64,000 nt of DNA from Cliona cf. orientalis. Taxonomy: Eukaryota; Porifera; Demospongiae; Clionaida; Clionaidae. The notes under the pieces are model-generated. The model ran no database searches. It was not told the origin of the DNA and saw only the letters and a list, made by a program, of their open reading frames with translations. Below are positions 34,129-44,786 of the stretch, piece after piece; positions within the stretch are counted from its first letter, which is position 1; the number at the start of each line of letters is the position of its first letter. Made by a program: the position numbers and the translations under genes. The DNA lies in the NCBI GenBank assembly GCA_963930775.1, contig OZ005696.1, positions 5,952,001 to 6,016,000 on the forward strand, in the 5' to 3' direction.

Positions 34129-34322
34129 TACTGTAAATCGTGAATATTATTTCATTGTTAAAATATTTTTGGACAGCCTGGCTTGTGAGAAAATTAAACG
34201 CGCGAAAATACATACGCAATATTAATGATAATGCGGTACAGGGTCGTTTGTCCGAAAATGATTTAACGTGAAAAATTATTGCACGAAATATTTTAGATGG
34301 GAAATATTCACGATTTACGGTA
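34129..34322. mobile_element. TA-flanked MITE, TACTGTAAATCGTGAATATT ends
   Basis: The ends are near-perfect inverted repeats (the other end reads AATATTCACGATTTACGGTA). The family copy at 11644-11783 shares the interior. Non-coding. Confidence 0.75.
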
Positions 34323-35149
34323 CGTGGTTTTATCTAGTGGAGTAGAGGTCAAAGTGTGGTTATCAAAACTTAATTGTACATGTCTAGAGTAAGATCAATG
34401 CACTATCTGTAGACACTGGTGACCACACTACAAGCTGTTATGTGCGTATCCCAGCCGTGTGCATTCCACTGTCACAAAAACTGTGCCAGAGTGCCTCCCT
34501 CCTGCATGCTGCAGGTGGTGATGCCAGTGTTGCGGAGGGAGTGGTCTGGTTGACAAGACTAGGTTCACTCTAAGAAACCTACTGTGGGTGGGCCTGAAAA
34601 TATTGAGCTTGTTCACTCTACATAATACATAATATAGGGCCTGAAATGGACCAAGCCTGAGTTTGGTTACCAGTATGAGATTTGCGGATTAATTTGGGAA
34701 ATTTAATGATGAGCAAGTGAACCAGATGGGTCGCAACAGCAGGAAGACTTGATGATCATAGTAGCTCCAAGTGGGTGGCTTCCGCTCGATGTTCTTGTCT
34801 ATTCTGAGCCTCATTAACCCTCGGCGCATGCACCACAGGGTCACAGCAATCATTCTGTGTGTGTGTCTGTCTATTACAATGAAATATGCTGCCTACCTCG
34901 TTTTGACGTCAAATTTTTTATGGTGTTTTCAAGGTGTGGTTTTCACTGAAAACGCTTTCGTGGTGTCATCTGCTGGGGGTAACCACCACCTTCCTTACTC
35001 CCTGGCGAGCTTTTGATGGACAAATGAGGCAGTGATGGCTTCTTAACTCGATTATGGTTAATCATAGATCCAACAACACGACTGGTTCATCACTGATCGT
35101 AGCATACTGGCAGAGAAACTTTTTTTGTATAGTATAAGATAATTTCTGT
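34323..35149. other. Stretch without recognised genes
   Basis: The sequence CACTGTCACAAAAACTGTGCCAGAGTG (34468 on) partly repeats 33975-34010. No exon or element end was recognised. Confidence 0.35.
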
Positions 35150-35797
35150 TGTGATATACAGAGGTCACATGTGACATGAAACCTAAGGTAGGTAGTATTA
35201 CATGATTAATAAACTTATAGGTTTGATTTGAAAGCAAAAACAGATGGTGAAAAGGCAGTGCTGCAAGGCAGGGTATTCCATTTTGCCATGGTCCTGGGGA
35301 AGAACGAGTTCCAGACTGGAACTGTGAAGTTCTAGTCGCTATGTTTTGGAGCTGCAGAGCATGAGGAAATTTATTTATGATCTGGTATTGGAGAGGTGCC
35401 CCAGAACAGACTGTAAGATCGTTAACTATTTTGAACATATGACTCGACCTAGATTGCTCGCACCTGTCAGAAAGAGCAGGGATTTGACTTTATTGATTAC
35501 GTTCAGAAGACCAATTCTTGAGATACACTCGCAAGGCAAATATCTGAACCTTCTCAAGAGCATCAACATCCCCAGCGATATATGGGTCCCAGATGATGGA
35601 GCTGTACTCAAGGTGGGGGCGGATAAATGACTTGTATAGCACAAGGAGTGGCAGAGTCAGCATGCTTATAAAACTGGCAGTATAAGAGACCTACAAGCTT
35701 TACAGAGTTTAGACACATAAGGAGACCAAGAAAGGTCAGAAATGATTAGAATACCTAGGTACTTCACGGAAGAAACATGTGAAAGGGGAGTACCCTG
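35150..35797 (-). pseudogene. Non-LTR retrotransposon reverse-transcriptase remnant
   Basis: Read on -, the sequence encodes VSSVKYLGILIISDLSWSP, then LYKSFIRPHLEYSSIIWDPY, ALEKVQIFALRV and MFKIVNDLTV, the characteristic C-terminal end of jockey/CR1-type LINE reverse transcriptases. Frames change and stops occur. The upstream catalytic core is absent because a repeat is inserted at 35798. It is a dead fragment. Confidence 0.75.
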
Positions 35798-36209
35798 TGT
35801 TACGATGCAAATGCGATCTATCAACACTTAGAAAAATTTGACAGGGAAAAAAAAAATCCAAGTGTACGGCAAGATTTGAACCCGCTCTATTCTGTCCCAT
35901 ACATAAGAGCCCAACCACTCAGCCACCACCGTTGTTGCTGCTGGCAGCCGTTATTTCAATTATTTTATAGACAAACCCTACACAACCCAGCCCCTCCAGT
36001 CTACGTATACGCAAACCCTAGAGACTAACCCTGCTAACCATTCGCAACCCATCCCCAGATCTCCCAGCCCCTTCCACACTAACCCTGCTAACCATTCGCA
36101 ACCCATCCCCTGACCTCCCAGCCCCTCCCATCCATATCGTCCAGCGATCGCGGCGGTGTACGTACCGTGTATCGCGAACGGGTCGGGATCGCATTTGCAT
36201 CGTTACACC
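35798..36209 (-). repeat. TG...CA-ended repeat with a tRNA-like module
   Basis: The termini TGTTACGATGCAAATGCGAT and the complement of TGTAACGATGCAAATGCGAT are inverted, and CCCTG flanks both sides (5-bp duplication). On -, a tRNA-like block holds an A-box-like TGGCTGAGTGG (35916-35926) and a B-box GGTTCAAATC (35872-35881), spaced as in a pol III promoter. Internal 60-bp repeats (CTAACCCTGCTAACCATTCG) occur twice. A second copy is at 40418-40781. SINE, TRIM-like or DNA element are all possible. Confidence 0.55.
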
Positions 36210-36378
36210 CTGAACTAAAAAGAATGGGGGAGGTCTTGGGCTTCTCCTTTAAGCCTAAGGTTTCCAAAGGAAAGAAAGCCCCAAACCAGATGCTTAGTTC
36301 ATCAAAGGGCAACATCAAAAAGATGGACACAGGACAAACCAACAATCAAACGTCTGAATCGACCAGGAGAAATCTACC

Positions 36379-37403
36379 TACCGTGTTTATGCTAATAGAA
36401 CGCATGATCCAATTACCGCAAGAAAATTCAATTCCAGGAATTGTTTGTATTCTATTAGAACGGAAGCGACTGTCTGTAATTATTTTCTATGAATCCAATT
36501 AGCGCAATAATGCTAAGGTGAGGCTATTGCGCATGCTCAAACCGCGTGCTGCACGGTTAAACCACACCTGCTTAGTCATGAACCGTTCTGGAAGCCTCTA
36601 TATTAGGCCATACCAAGTTAATTTTTTGTTTCTCGGATTCGGCGGGTCTGTTTTTGGCTGATTTAAAAAAAAAATAATAAAATTTTAATTATCATTCCTC
36701 ACATTATGATAGTGACAGGCCAGAAGTACTCTTTAGAAAGAGCACTCTTGGTCTACTACTGATAGTACTATAAGCCAAAACGATCATCATAACTGCTCTA
36801 GAATGCAAGTATTCACTACTAAAATGATAGCTGGTAGTCTGTGGACTGGTGTTGCTCACGATTTACTAGGCCACACCTCCTGTTAATTAGTTTTGTTTTT
36901 TTTCATGCCGACCACCCTGGTCTGTTTCCAGCTCCTATTTGTCCGAGAAACAAAACATCAAATTGGTATGGCCTTATATCTCGCTCTGTCTCTCGGACTC
37001 GTTGCTAGCTATAGTTAACCAAATCGCAAGTGTCGTTCATCGTTCATGAGGGTACTAAACTACACTCGGGACTGACCTTAGTTGGAACTGCACTAAGTCC
37101 AGCAGCCAGGGCCTCAGTCTGCGATCAGCACGATTCAGTGGCATCGCTAACCATGCGTCACGGCTGTTAGAAGGCCTTTCTCGGGCTACCCTCGTGATGA
37201 TCGGGGCCAGGGGCACAGGTACGATACCGTCGATAGCCACTATATATTCGTCGTCGCTCAAAGCTATGCTAATTGTTCTATTACAACGCAACATCTAATT
37301 AACGCAAGAAAATTCACTTCCTGGAATTGTTTTGACTCTAATTGTGCGCAAACGAGATTTGAAATTATTTTTTTGCTTACGTTCTATTAGCATAAACACG
37401 GTA
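36379..37403. mobile_element. TA-flanked element with TACCGTGTTTATGC ends, nested
   Basis: TACCGTGTTTATGCTAATAG at 36379 and its complement at 37403 are perfect inverted repeats. Inside, a block AATTCAATTCCAGGAATTG is repeated near the far end (37310 on). A Harbinger-like MITE is inserted at 36606-36973. A frame across the left border (36167-36502, +) has no motif I recognise. Confidence 0.65.
36606..36973. mobile_element. Harbinger-like MITE with TTA duplication
   Basis: The ends GGCCATACCAAGTTAATTTT and the near-complement are flanked by TTA at 36603-36605 and 36974-36976. A related copy is at 60100-60436. Non-coding. Confidence 0.7.
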
Positions 37404-37639
37404 GATATGTTCAAAGCTTCATCAGTCATCACTAGCCCAGCAAACAACTGCTATTGCAATGCCCAGATACTGTGCTTATTCAACATTTCACATTGTTTTA
37501 TCTACACTGAAGGCGGTATTTACGGGCCACCCTGATCATTGTGACCAACAATGCTGTCTATCAGGATGTCATTGTGCTAGCCCTAGTATAGCTACCTACT
37601 CATCAGTGATGTTAAATATCATAATTTGTTAGGCCAAAT

Positions 37640-37952
37640 CAGGCCCGTAGCCAGACTTTTTAAAAGGGGGGTGCACATGTCTATGGGTTTAATTACTATA
37701 ATAATTATTATGTACTCGCAACAAGGGTTAAAATATTTCTTGCTTGCTTTTATGCATGTATTGGTCACAACTGCTTGTTGATTGAGGTGTGATGTTAATT
37801 AGCTGCACTAAGTGTGGTTTTATCAAGCTGATAGAGAGGATAGCACGCAGCCTCAGTCTACTGCTCATGCAATTAAAAACTTACGTGAAATGACATGCAA
37901 TTGTTAGGCTGAAAAAGGGGGGTGCACGTGCACCCCCCTGCCTACGGGCCTG
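37640..37952. mobile_element. MITE with CAGGCCCGTAG ends and 5-bp duplication
   Basis: CAGGCCCGTAGCCAG and the complement of CAGGCCCGTAGGCAG form the termini. CAAAT is duplicated at 37635-37639 and 37953-37957. GGGGGGTGCAC lies just inside each end. It resembles the CAGGGGCGGATC elements in end structure and duplication size. Confidence 0.7.
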
Positions 37953-38889
37953 CAAATATGTAGCATAAAGGCTCTACAGAGAATGCTAGACTACACACTG
38001 CACTTAAAATCCAAAACAGGACTAACCAGTTATATCCCCATACCCAATGCTAGCTGTTTTGAAATGCAATTAACTTAGCTGTCACTGTCTAGTTCACTTC
38101 CCAAAGTTCTCATCAGTTATATCTACAACTCATATCTAGCATTAAAGATAAGACCTTTTTAAAGTGATGCTCTATAATGAAGCTATCTAGAGTTCATAGA
38201 GCATAATATATTATTATACCCTGCGTGCCATGGCAATATCACCCATGGCCATGCCTCTTCTTAGAAGCCTCTATTCTTTGAAGTTTAATCTCTTGCTACT
38301 CACGAACCTTTTTGTTCCCTTCTGAGATCTGATCCATGATCACAAATGACATTAATTTGTACTAGAAGCATGCTGTAGAGAAGCTTGAGCATGCGCAGTA
38401 GACTCCAGAAGCTCGAGCATGCGCAATGGACTTCATATGGTATTAGGTGGGCATGTCTGATGTAGGCATGTCCGACATACTTGCACAATTTGTAGCTTCT
38501 CTGGGTACTGCATACTGCCTAGGATTAAGAATGAGACAGAAGGTGTTTTTTCACTATCTTACCCCATTTATTGACCCTACTTGTTGAGATTTGCCGATTT
38601 TTATGCTGACAGACGACAGATAAACCGATTGCTTTACCCTTTGCTGCGCATGCGCGCACGCGGGGTAATTATATTCAGGGACAAACTCAACTTTGGTGTG
38701 CATACTGAGGAAGTCACTACAGGTTTTTACATAATTACATTATTATGTTCATTTCTGATAAAATTGGGCATTTTATCCATAGTTGAATGCACTAAAGTGC
38801 CAGTCAACTCACATCTCGTTTCCAGTACAAAGCATTGATCTCTCTATGCAGGTATAATTTTTAAATACTGACTGATGCATATAATATGG

Positions 38890-39765
38890 CCATGATATGA
38901 TTACATCCCGATTCCTAATCAAATTTAGCTCTTGCTATGATGAAAATATGATGAAATTTATGATGAAACCTATGATGTAATTGCTGTGAAGACTGTTTTA
39001 AAATGTTTAGCTCAAATGAAAGGCTGTTGAGACCCAGAATTCGAACCTAGCGTACAAGAGATCATGGACTATCGATGATATATGGTGATTTTCTTGGTCC
39101 CTTTCTTCAGTGAGCTCGTACTCTGGGGGATTTCCCTATTCAGTCTAGCACATGGTAGCTCAGGTGAAGGTCACATCCGGGTCAATCGGCTCAAGCCGCA
39201 CGCCCCAATATATGTGTATACGGAGCATGTATAGTTTTCCTACTTCAAATTATGGCTGCGTACAGTAGCGCGTTATAACACTTTTTATGAGGGACAAGGG
39301 ATGTAGTCTAAGTTTTTCATTACATCCCGCAGTCCCAATCAACAAAAAACAATTTGGCTGACCGATGAGGTAATTATGATGAAATATGATGAAATTATGA
39401 CGAAAATGTGGTTAAGACTGTTTCAAAAATTTAATGTTTAGCACACATGAAAGCTTGTTGGGACCCAGAATTCGAACATAGCGTAGAAGAGATCGTGGCC
39501 TATCGATGAGATATGGCGATTCTCTCAGTTCGCTTTCTTTGGCGAGCTCGCACTTGGGGGGATTTCCCTATTCAGTCTAGCACATGCACATGCACATGGC
39601 AGGTAGAGGTCACGTCCGGATCAACCGGCTCAAGCTGCGCGCCCTAATATATGCGTATACAGAGCATGCGCAGTTTGTCGTTAGTTCGAATTATGGCGGC
39701 GTACAGTAGCGGGGTGTAATATTTTTTATGAGGGACGAGGGATGTAGTCTAAGTTCTTTATTACA
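38890..39765 (+). repeat. Two tandem units of about 430 bp
   Basis: Blocks GACCCAGAATTCGAAC, GGGGGATTTCCCTATTCAGT, GGCTCAAGC, and TTATGAGGGAC...GGGATGTAGTCTAAG recur 430 bp apart. Each unit is introduced by ATTACATCCC, as is the MITE that follows at 39766. The units look like duplicated internal parts of a related transposon. No coding sequence. Confidence 0.7.
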
Positions 39766-40285
39766 TCCCCAGTAGCAATTTACTTTTCTGTGGTTACGAG
39801 GTAATTATGGTGTAATGTATGATGAAACTTATGGTGTAATCTCTTAGATAATCTATGAGGTAATTATGAGAAAATTCATGGCCTCAATGGAGCTTTTCTG
39901 AATCTTGAAAATCAGTATGTATGTAGAGTATCTGATGCCTGTATCCACCAAATACATTAAAAGCTGAGTGCTACTTTCTCCAACAAGTACTGCTAGCCGA
40001 ACTTCATGCGTATTCTTGGCTGACGTAATCCTGTGGATAAATAAAGCTAGCCTTGCGCTATAATGTATAGCATGCATCATGCCACGACCGATCTGAAGTT
40101 TGGAAGCTGTACTGCACTGTCGAGTTCATCCCCTGAGTGAAGCATCAAAACTTGTACGTGTCGAGGTCAAGAGTTGATCTCAGACTCCATCTCTGCGATT
40201 GAGGCGCCGGCATCAATGTGGCTTGTACTTTATTGACGACCTTTTACCATATGCACCATTAGAACTATGCAGCTACTGGGGATAT
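39766..40285. mobile_element. MITE with CCCCAGTAGC ends, copy 2
   Basis: The CCCCAGTAGCAATTTACTTT end, interior and GCAGCTACTGGGGATAT end all match the copy in the kinase pseudogene (7780-8333). Confidence 0.75.
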
Positions 40286-40417
40286 GATCAAGTTTTCATA
40301 GTATGTCATACCGTAATACTAATTTTCTAAAAGCATCATCCCATGCACAGATCAATAAGGTGTCCTCATTCAGTCCACACTTCATGTCAAAAATAATTCA
40401 GGAAGGCCTGCCAATAC

Positions 40418-40781
40418 TTAGAAAAAATTCGACAGGAAAAAAGGTCAAAGTGTACAGCAAGATTTGAACCCACTCCATTCCGTTCCACACACAAGAACCC
40501 AAGCACTCGGCCACCGCCACTGCCACTGCTGGCAGCCGTTATTTCAACTATTAAATTTTTATACACAAACCCTACACAACCTAGCCCCTCCCACACTAAA
40601 CCTGAAAACCATTCACAACCCAGCCCCAGCCCCTTCCATCCATACAGTCCACATACACACAAATCCTAGAGACTAACCCTGCTAATGGTTCACAATCCAT
40701 CCCAGCCTGTACCATCTAGCAACCATGATGGTGTATGTACTGGTGTATCGTGATTGGATCGGGATCGCATTTGCTTCGTTA
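40418..40781 (-). repeat. tRNA-like repeat, second copy
   Basis: It parallels 35798-36209. The A-box-like TGGCCGAGTGC and B-box GGTTCAAATC are on -, with the same CCATTC(A/G)CAACCCA blocks and the terminal GATCGCATTTGCTTCGTTACA-type end on the right. The left terminal repeat is missing. Conservation of both boxes in two copies supports a tRNA-derived origin. Confidence 0.55.
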
Positions 40782-40789
40782 CAAGGTTC

Positions 40790-42560
40790 AACCTCTATTT
40801 CTTCATGGTACAAAAGAGTATGTGCACGAATCTGCATGCATGATGTCGTAGAGTCATATGAATTGATAGAAACACATAATGTCATATGCAATGTCACGGG
40901 TTGATATTCAACAATAAGAAATGTTATTGTTTATAATCAATGACTGTGATAACCACTGGACATTATTGGCATAAAGAATTGTATACGTTGGCATTGAAAA
41001 TTAAATTTTTATTATAATATTCAACTGTCATTTCAGGTTATTGACATGCACAATAAGAAGGCTGAGTATTTTGACTCAATACATTGCAACAACCCGAGGT
41101 AATGGGAATGACAGGGTATATACATAACAATAATACCAAATTGTTAATGATGCACCCATAACATATTATATTATTCAAGCTCTTTCCTTAATAATCATGC
41201 TGGAGGAGTGATAGATTGGAATCAGTGTACTTATGTGTTCTGAGAGGTAAAAAATGGTGGATATTATGTGAGTTACAAACCACATAAGTGCTATCTGTGA
41301 CAATCAGGATACCCTCAATGGTTTACATAACCCTTAATATTATTATTATTTAATACCTGGTTGAAAGTGACTGCATCCCCACCGACACGGTACAGTGCAC
41401 ACTATAATTATAGTGCAGTCGATTACATGCATAATTTTTACTTTCCTGACATGCAAAGACACCACAATCGATGCCATTGATTTATTCTGGGGGGCGAGCC
41501 TTCGCTCACAGCATAGATAGACTTAGTAAAGGTTGCCCCTTCTACTATCTTCTATCTAAAGTACAGTAGCTATATCGTCATTCACTGCATGAATAAAATC
41601 TATTGTCGCTATTAAGATCAAGAAATGAGGATAAATCTACAGTTAACAGTTGTGTATCACACTCCCAGTATGTCGGGAGCTTAATTTGGCCCCTACGTGG
41701 CTACAAAATTATCTGATCAATTATAGCTAGCTTGGACTTTGTAGAGCCGATTACACAAGTTAGATCATATTAAATGTATATAGCCCTAGCACCCAGACTA
41801 TAGCCATACTGATTTAGAAACTTTTTGTGTACTGATGCCTTACCTTTTGCTTTTCTAGCCGTCTATTCGAGCTGGATGCGAGCTGCATCTTATGCATCTT
41901 TCGGTGAGCTACACTTAGAATTAATATGCGGCCATCATTCACGATCTTTACCACAATGATTGCTATGAGTTAGTCAGCACGTGGATGACATATCGCTACA
42001 TACATACATACATACTTTTTCTTGTAGTACTGATTAGTGTGGGGTTCACTCAGGCTCGCTCCAATAACAAGTACACATATTAAGAGCTATAGATTCTAAT
42101 TATCACTATCATTAATATTTAGGAACACATGGGATTACTGATGTAGGAGTTGTTGTGTGGACACCTCATGTAAGTAATAGCTACTAATGCACATTCAAAG
42201 ATACAGCTATGGATATTATGTATAGGGCCCACAAGGACAGATTGTGCCTCATTAAAAAACAAAATAACCATGACAAGCTCTGTGATCATGATATCTTCCT
42301 AGAGCCAGCTATGGCACGATCCCTGCATTTACGTACGTGATATGTATACCATCTGATCCAAAAAGACTGTTCAACAGAGTGCGAATCAAGTTTGTTGGAA
42401 GCAGCAAAATTGCTTGAATTTGTTGAAAATATAAATTCCATATTGCAAAGACATGCAAAGCCAACTGTTCACTGTATCTCAAACTTCTTTCTCAGAGAAA
42501 GAATGTAGCTAACAGTTCTCCCTTTCAAGGTCATCAAAATCACTAAAAAAGCAGCCATGC
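40790..42560. other. Stretch without recognised genes
   Basis: No exon with family similarity and no paired element ends were recognised. Short tracts of TACA repeat occur near 42000. Confidence 0.35.
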
Positions 42561-42589
42561 AAGCTCTTCGACTACCAACAAAATTCAAG

Positions 42590-42990
42590 TGAATCAGCAG
42601 CAACAGCAGCCAAGCTCTTCACCTTTCAGCAGCTCTCAACCAAAGCCAGAGCCAAACTCGTCTCCCAACAAAATTGTAGTAAATCAGCAGCAACAGCAGC
42701 CGAATTTCTCACCTTCTCACAGCACTCAAGTAAAGCTAGAGCCAAGCTCATCTCCCAACAAACTCTAGTAAATCAGCAGCAACAGCAGCAGCCGAGTTTC
42801 TCACCTCTTCGAAGCACTCAAGTAAAGTCAGAACCAAGCTCATCTCCCAACAAAACTGTAGTAAATCAGCAGCAGCCGAGTTTCTTATCCCCTAGACCTC
42901 CTAGCAGTACTCAACCAAAGCCAGAGCCAAACTCCTCATCAGGTTCCAATAGAACTCAAGTGAACCAACAGCAACAGCAGCCAAACTTCT
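42590..42990 (+). repeat. Coding minisatellite, NQQQQQP units
   Basis: Five imperfect units of about 60-100 bp repeat AATCAGCAGCAACAGCAGCC followed by codons for SSSPF/NFSP, STQVKxEP and SSSPNK. Most lengths keep the frame, but one junction near 42765 gives a stop. The CAG/CAA mix suggests expansion by slippage within a transposase N-terminus. Confidence 0.65.
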
Positions 42991-43240
42991 CACCTTCCAG
43001 CATGTTTCTGCCTAATTCCCTGCCAACTATACATACGTATTTAAAGACTTCACCCAGCTGGATAGTAACCATGTAGCCTTTGACACAAACTTTCTTGTCA
43101 ATATAAAAACAGAAACGGAAGCCAAACAATGGATATCCAAATTTGAACAAATTACACTGTACGGATAAAAACAATACATAAACGGATTTTGTACAAAATC
43201 ATATGAACTCAAGATATTACTCAAAGGGAAAAAGATAGAC

Positions 43241-43672
43241 TACTGTAAACTCTGGTTATTAAGCGCACCCCGCTATTAAGCGCACATTATTTATTAAGTG
43301 CATGCTCTCTTCTCATAACAAGCCATTGTTTATTAAGCACATGCGCTTAATAGGCGTGGCGTTCTATGAACCTGACCTTGACCAGCTGGAAAGTATGTGG
43401 AGTCCAGATATCTTTGGAGAAATGATGGCCATATCATGCAAGAAGATCGAGTTTCAGACAAATCGCCAGCACTGGTCGTCTTGAACGGCAGTTGTAAACG
43501 CTAAAGCACTCGATCGATCGAGCCAGCTAGCACTAGCGTGAGTGGGCCTCGCATCCATCACGTGCCCAAACGTTTATGAGCGTGGTTATGTGCCATATAA
43601 GCGCATATCCTTTATTAAGCGCATACTGTCGTTCTGTTTATTGCATGCGCTTATTAACCAGATTATACGGTA
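43241..43672. mobile_element. TA-flanked MITE inside the MULE relic
   Basis: TACTGTAAACTCTGGTTATT and the complement of TACCGTATAATCTGGTTAAT are the ends, each followed by AAGCGCA-type repeats inside. Removing the MITE and one TA joins the flanking frame, so it inserted after the MULE had settled. Confidence 0.7.
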
Positions 43673-44786
43673 CCTATGTTGCTACATTTGTACTTCGTGT
43701 TCACAACGGATCAAATTCCAGATCCAACTTCCGTGTATCCCATTCCGTGCGAAATTCTGAATCACCTCTTGTAGCAACATAACCATTCAATCCACTCTGC
43801 TCATGCTCTTACTTTCAAGCTAATAAGTAAGGATACAAAAGAGAAATTCCATGACTACTTTGAACAAGGGTATTCACCCTCAACAGCCAGACATCACCAT
43901 ACTCTGATCTTATATCCATTCAATATGAAGGTGATGAAAAAGGGTTATAGAATGAACTCATGCTGACAGATCAGTCAACCCATTGCCTAAATACCTTCTC
44001 AACAAATGGAGGCAAGAGAGGCATGAAAAGAGAATGGAGAATCAATGTTTGAGGCACTAGAACAAAAGATTCAGACATATAATCATGAAAATGAACAAGA
44101 AGGACGTGGAGCACATGTTCAGGTGTATGTCAGTGAACATGACAGAGTACATAGTTTTCAAACGGCAGTGGCAGTATGCACTCCTATAATGGTCCACGAA
44201 CACCAAATGCTGAGACAATCTGGTGAACTAGTCTATGTTGATGCTACATCTACCTTAGACAGATACGACTGTCCAACGTTTATAATGATTAGCACTTGTA
44301 CTCCAGCTGGTGGGTTTCCACTTGGCGTGGTTATTACTTCAGGTGAGGACGAGACTACCATTACGGAAGCATTAAACTGGCTGAAGTCACAGAATGCTTT
44401 CAACGGTGGAGGCCCACAAGGCCCAGCAATGTGTATTATTGATGACTGTGCTGCTGAACAAGCAGCAGTTCATAGCACATGCATGGTCCAAGACTAAAGT
44501 ATCTTCCACTACCTCCACAGTTGGTGGACCTGATTGTGGGATGGGAAGCAGGAAATTGCCAAGGATGATAGAAAATCAAGAAAATGGTGTTTTCAAAAAG
44601 ATTTCGAAGAGACACACCATTAATGCTTTACAAATGTTACATGCTGATAGCTATGGAAAAAGGTATTCTAATCTAGTTAAGCACTTAGAGGTATTCTGGG
44701 AGATGCGTTCAGAATGGGCTCTATTGTTTCAAACGGAAATAATTTTTCGGAATAAAAACATCTCTCTGCCCTACTCCAGCAATTGA

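Larger units (their letters stand above)
42570..44786 (+). pseudogene. MULE (Mutator-like) transposase relic
   Basis: An N-terminal Q/P-rich region (42590-42990) leads to KDFTQLDSNHVAFDTN and EAKQWISKFEQ, then a Cys-rich patch (CCYICTSCSQ) interrupted by a MITE at 43241-43672. Next come FHDYFEQGYSPSTARHHHTL and the catalytic part, open from 44045 to 44497: YVDATSTLDRYDCPTFIM, GGFPLGVVITSGEDETTITE and MCIIDDCAAEQAA, which fits the MULE DDE domain (D in VDAT, D in IDD). Frame changes near 43960-44040 and after AAVHST (about 44490) disable it. The tail (KRHTINALQMLHADSYGKRY) is in another frame. Confidence 0.75.

Noticed and set aside
35865-35935. A functional tRNA gene on -
   Set aside because: A- and B-box-like motifs are present, but I could not fold a convincing acceptor stem and the block lies inside a repeat, so it is listed as tRNA-like only.
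36167-36502. Frame of 111 codons with basic residues
   Set aside because: It crosses the border of two transposable elements and no family was recognised.
38890-39765. CRISPR-like array
   Set aside because: There are only two 430-bp units with no short repeat/spacer pattern, and the DNA is eukaryotic.
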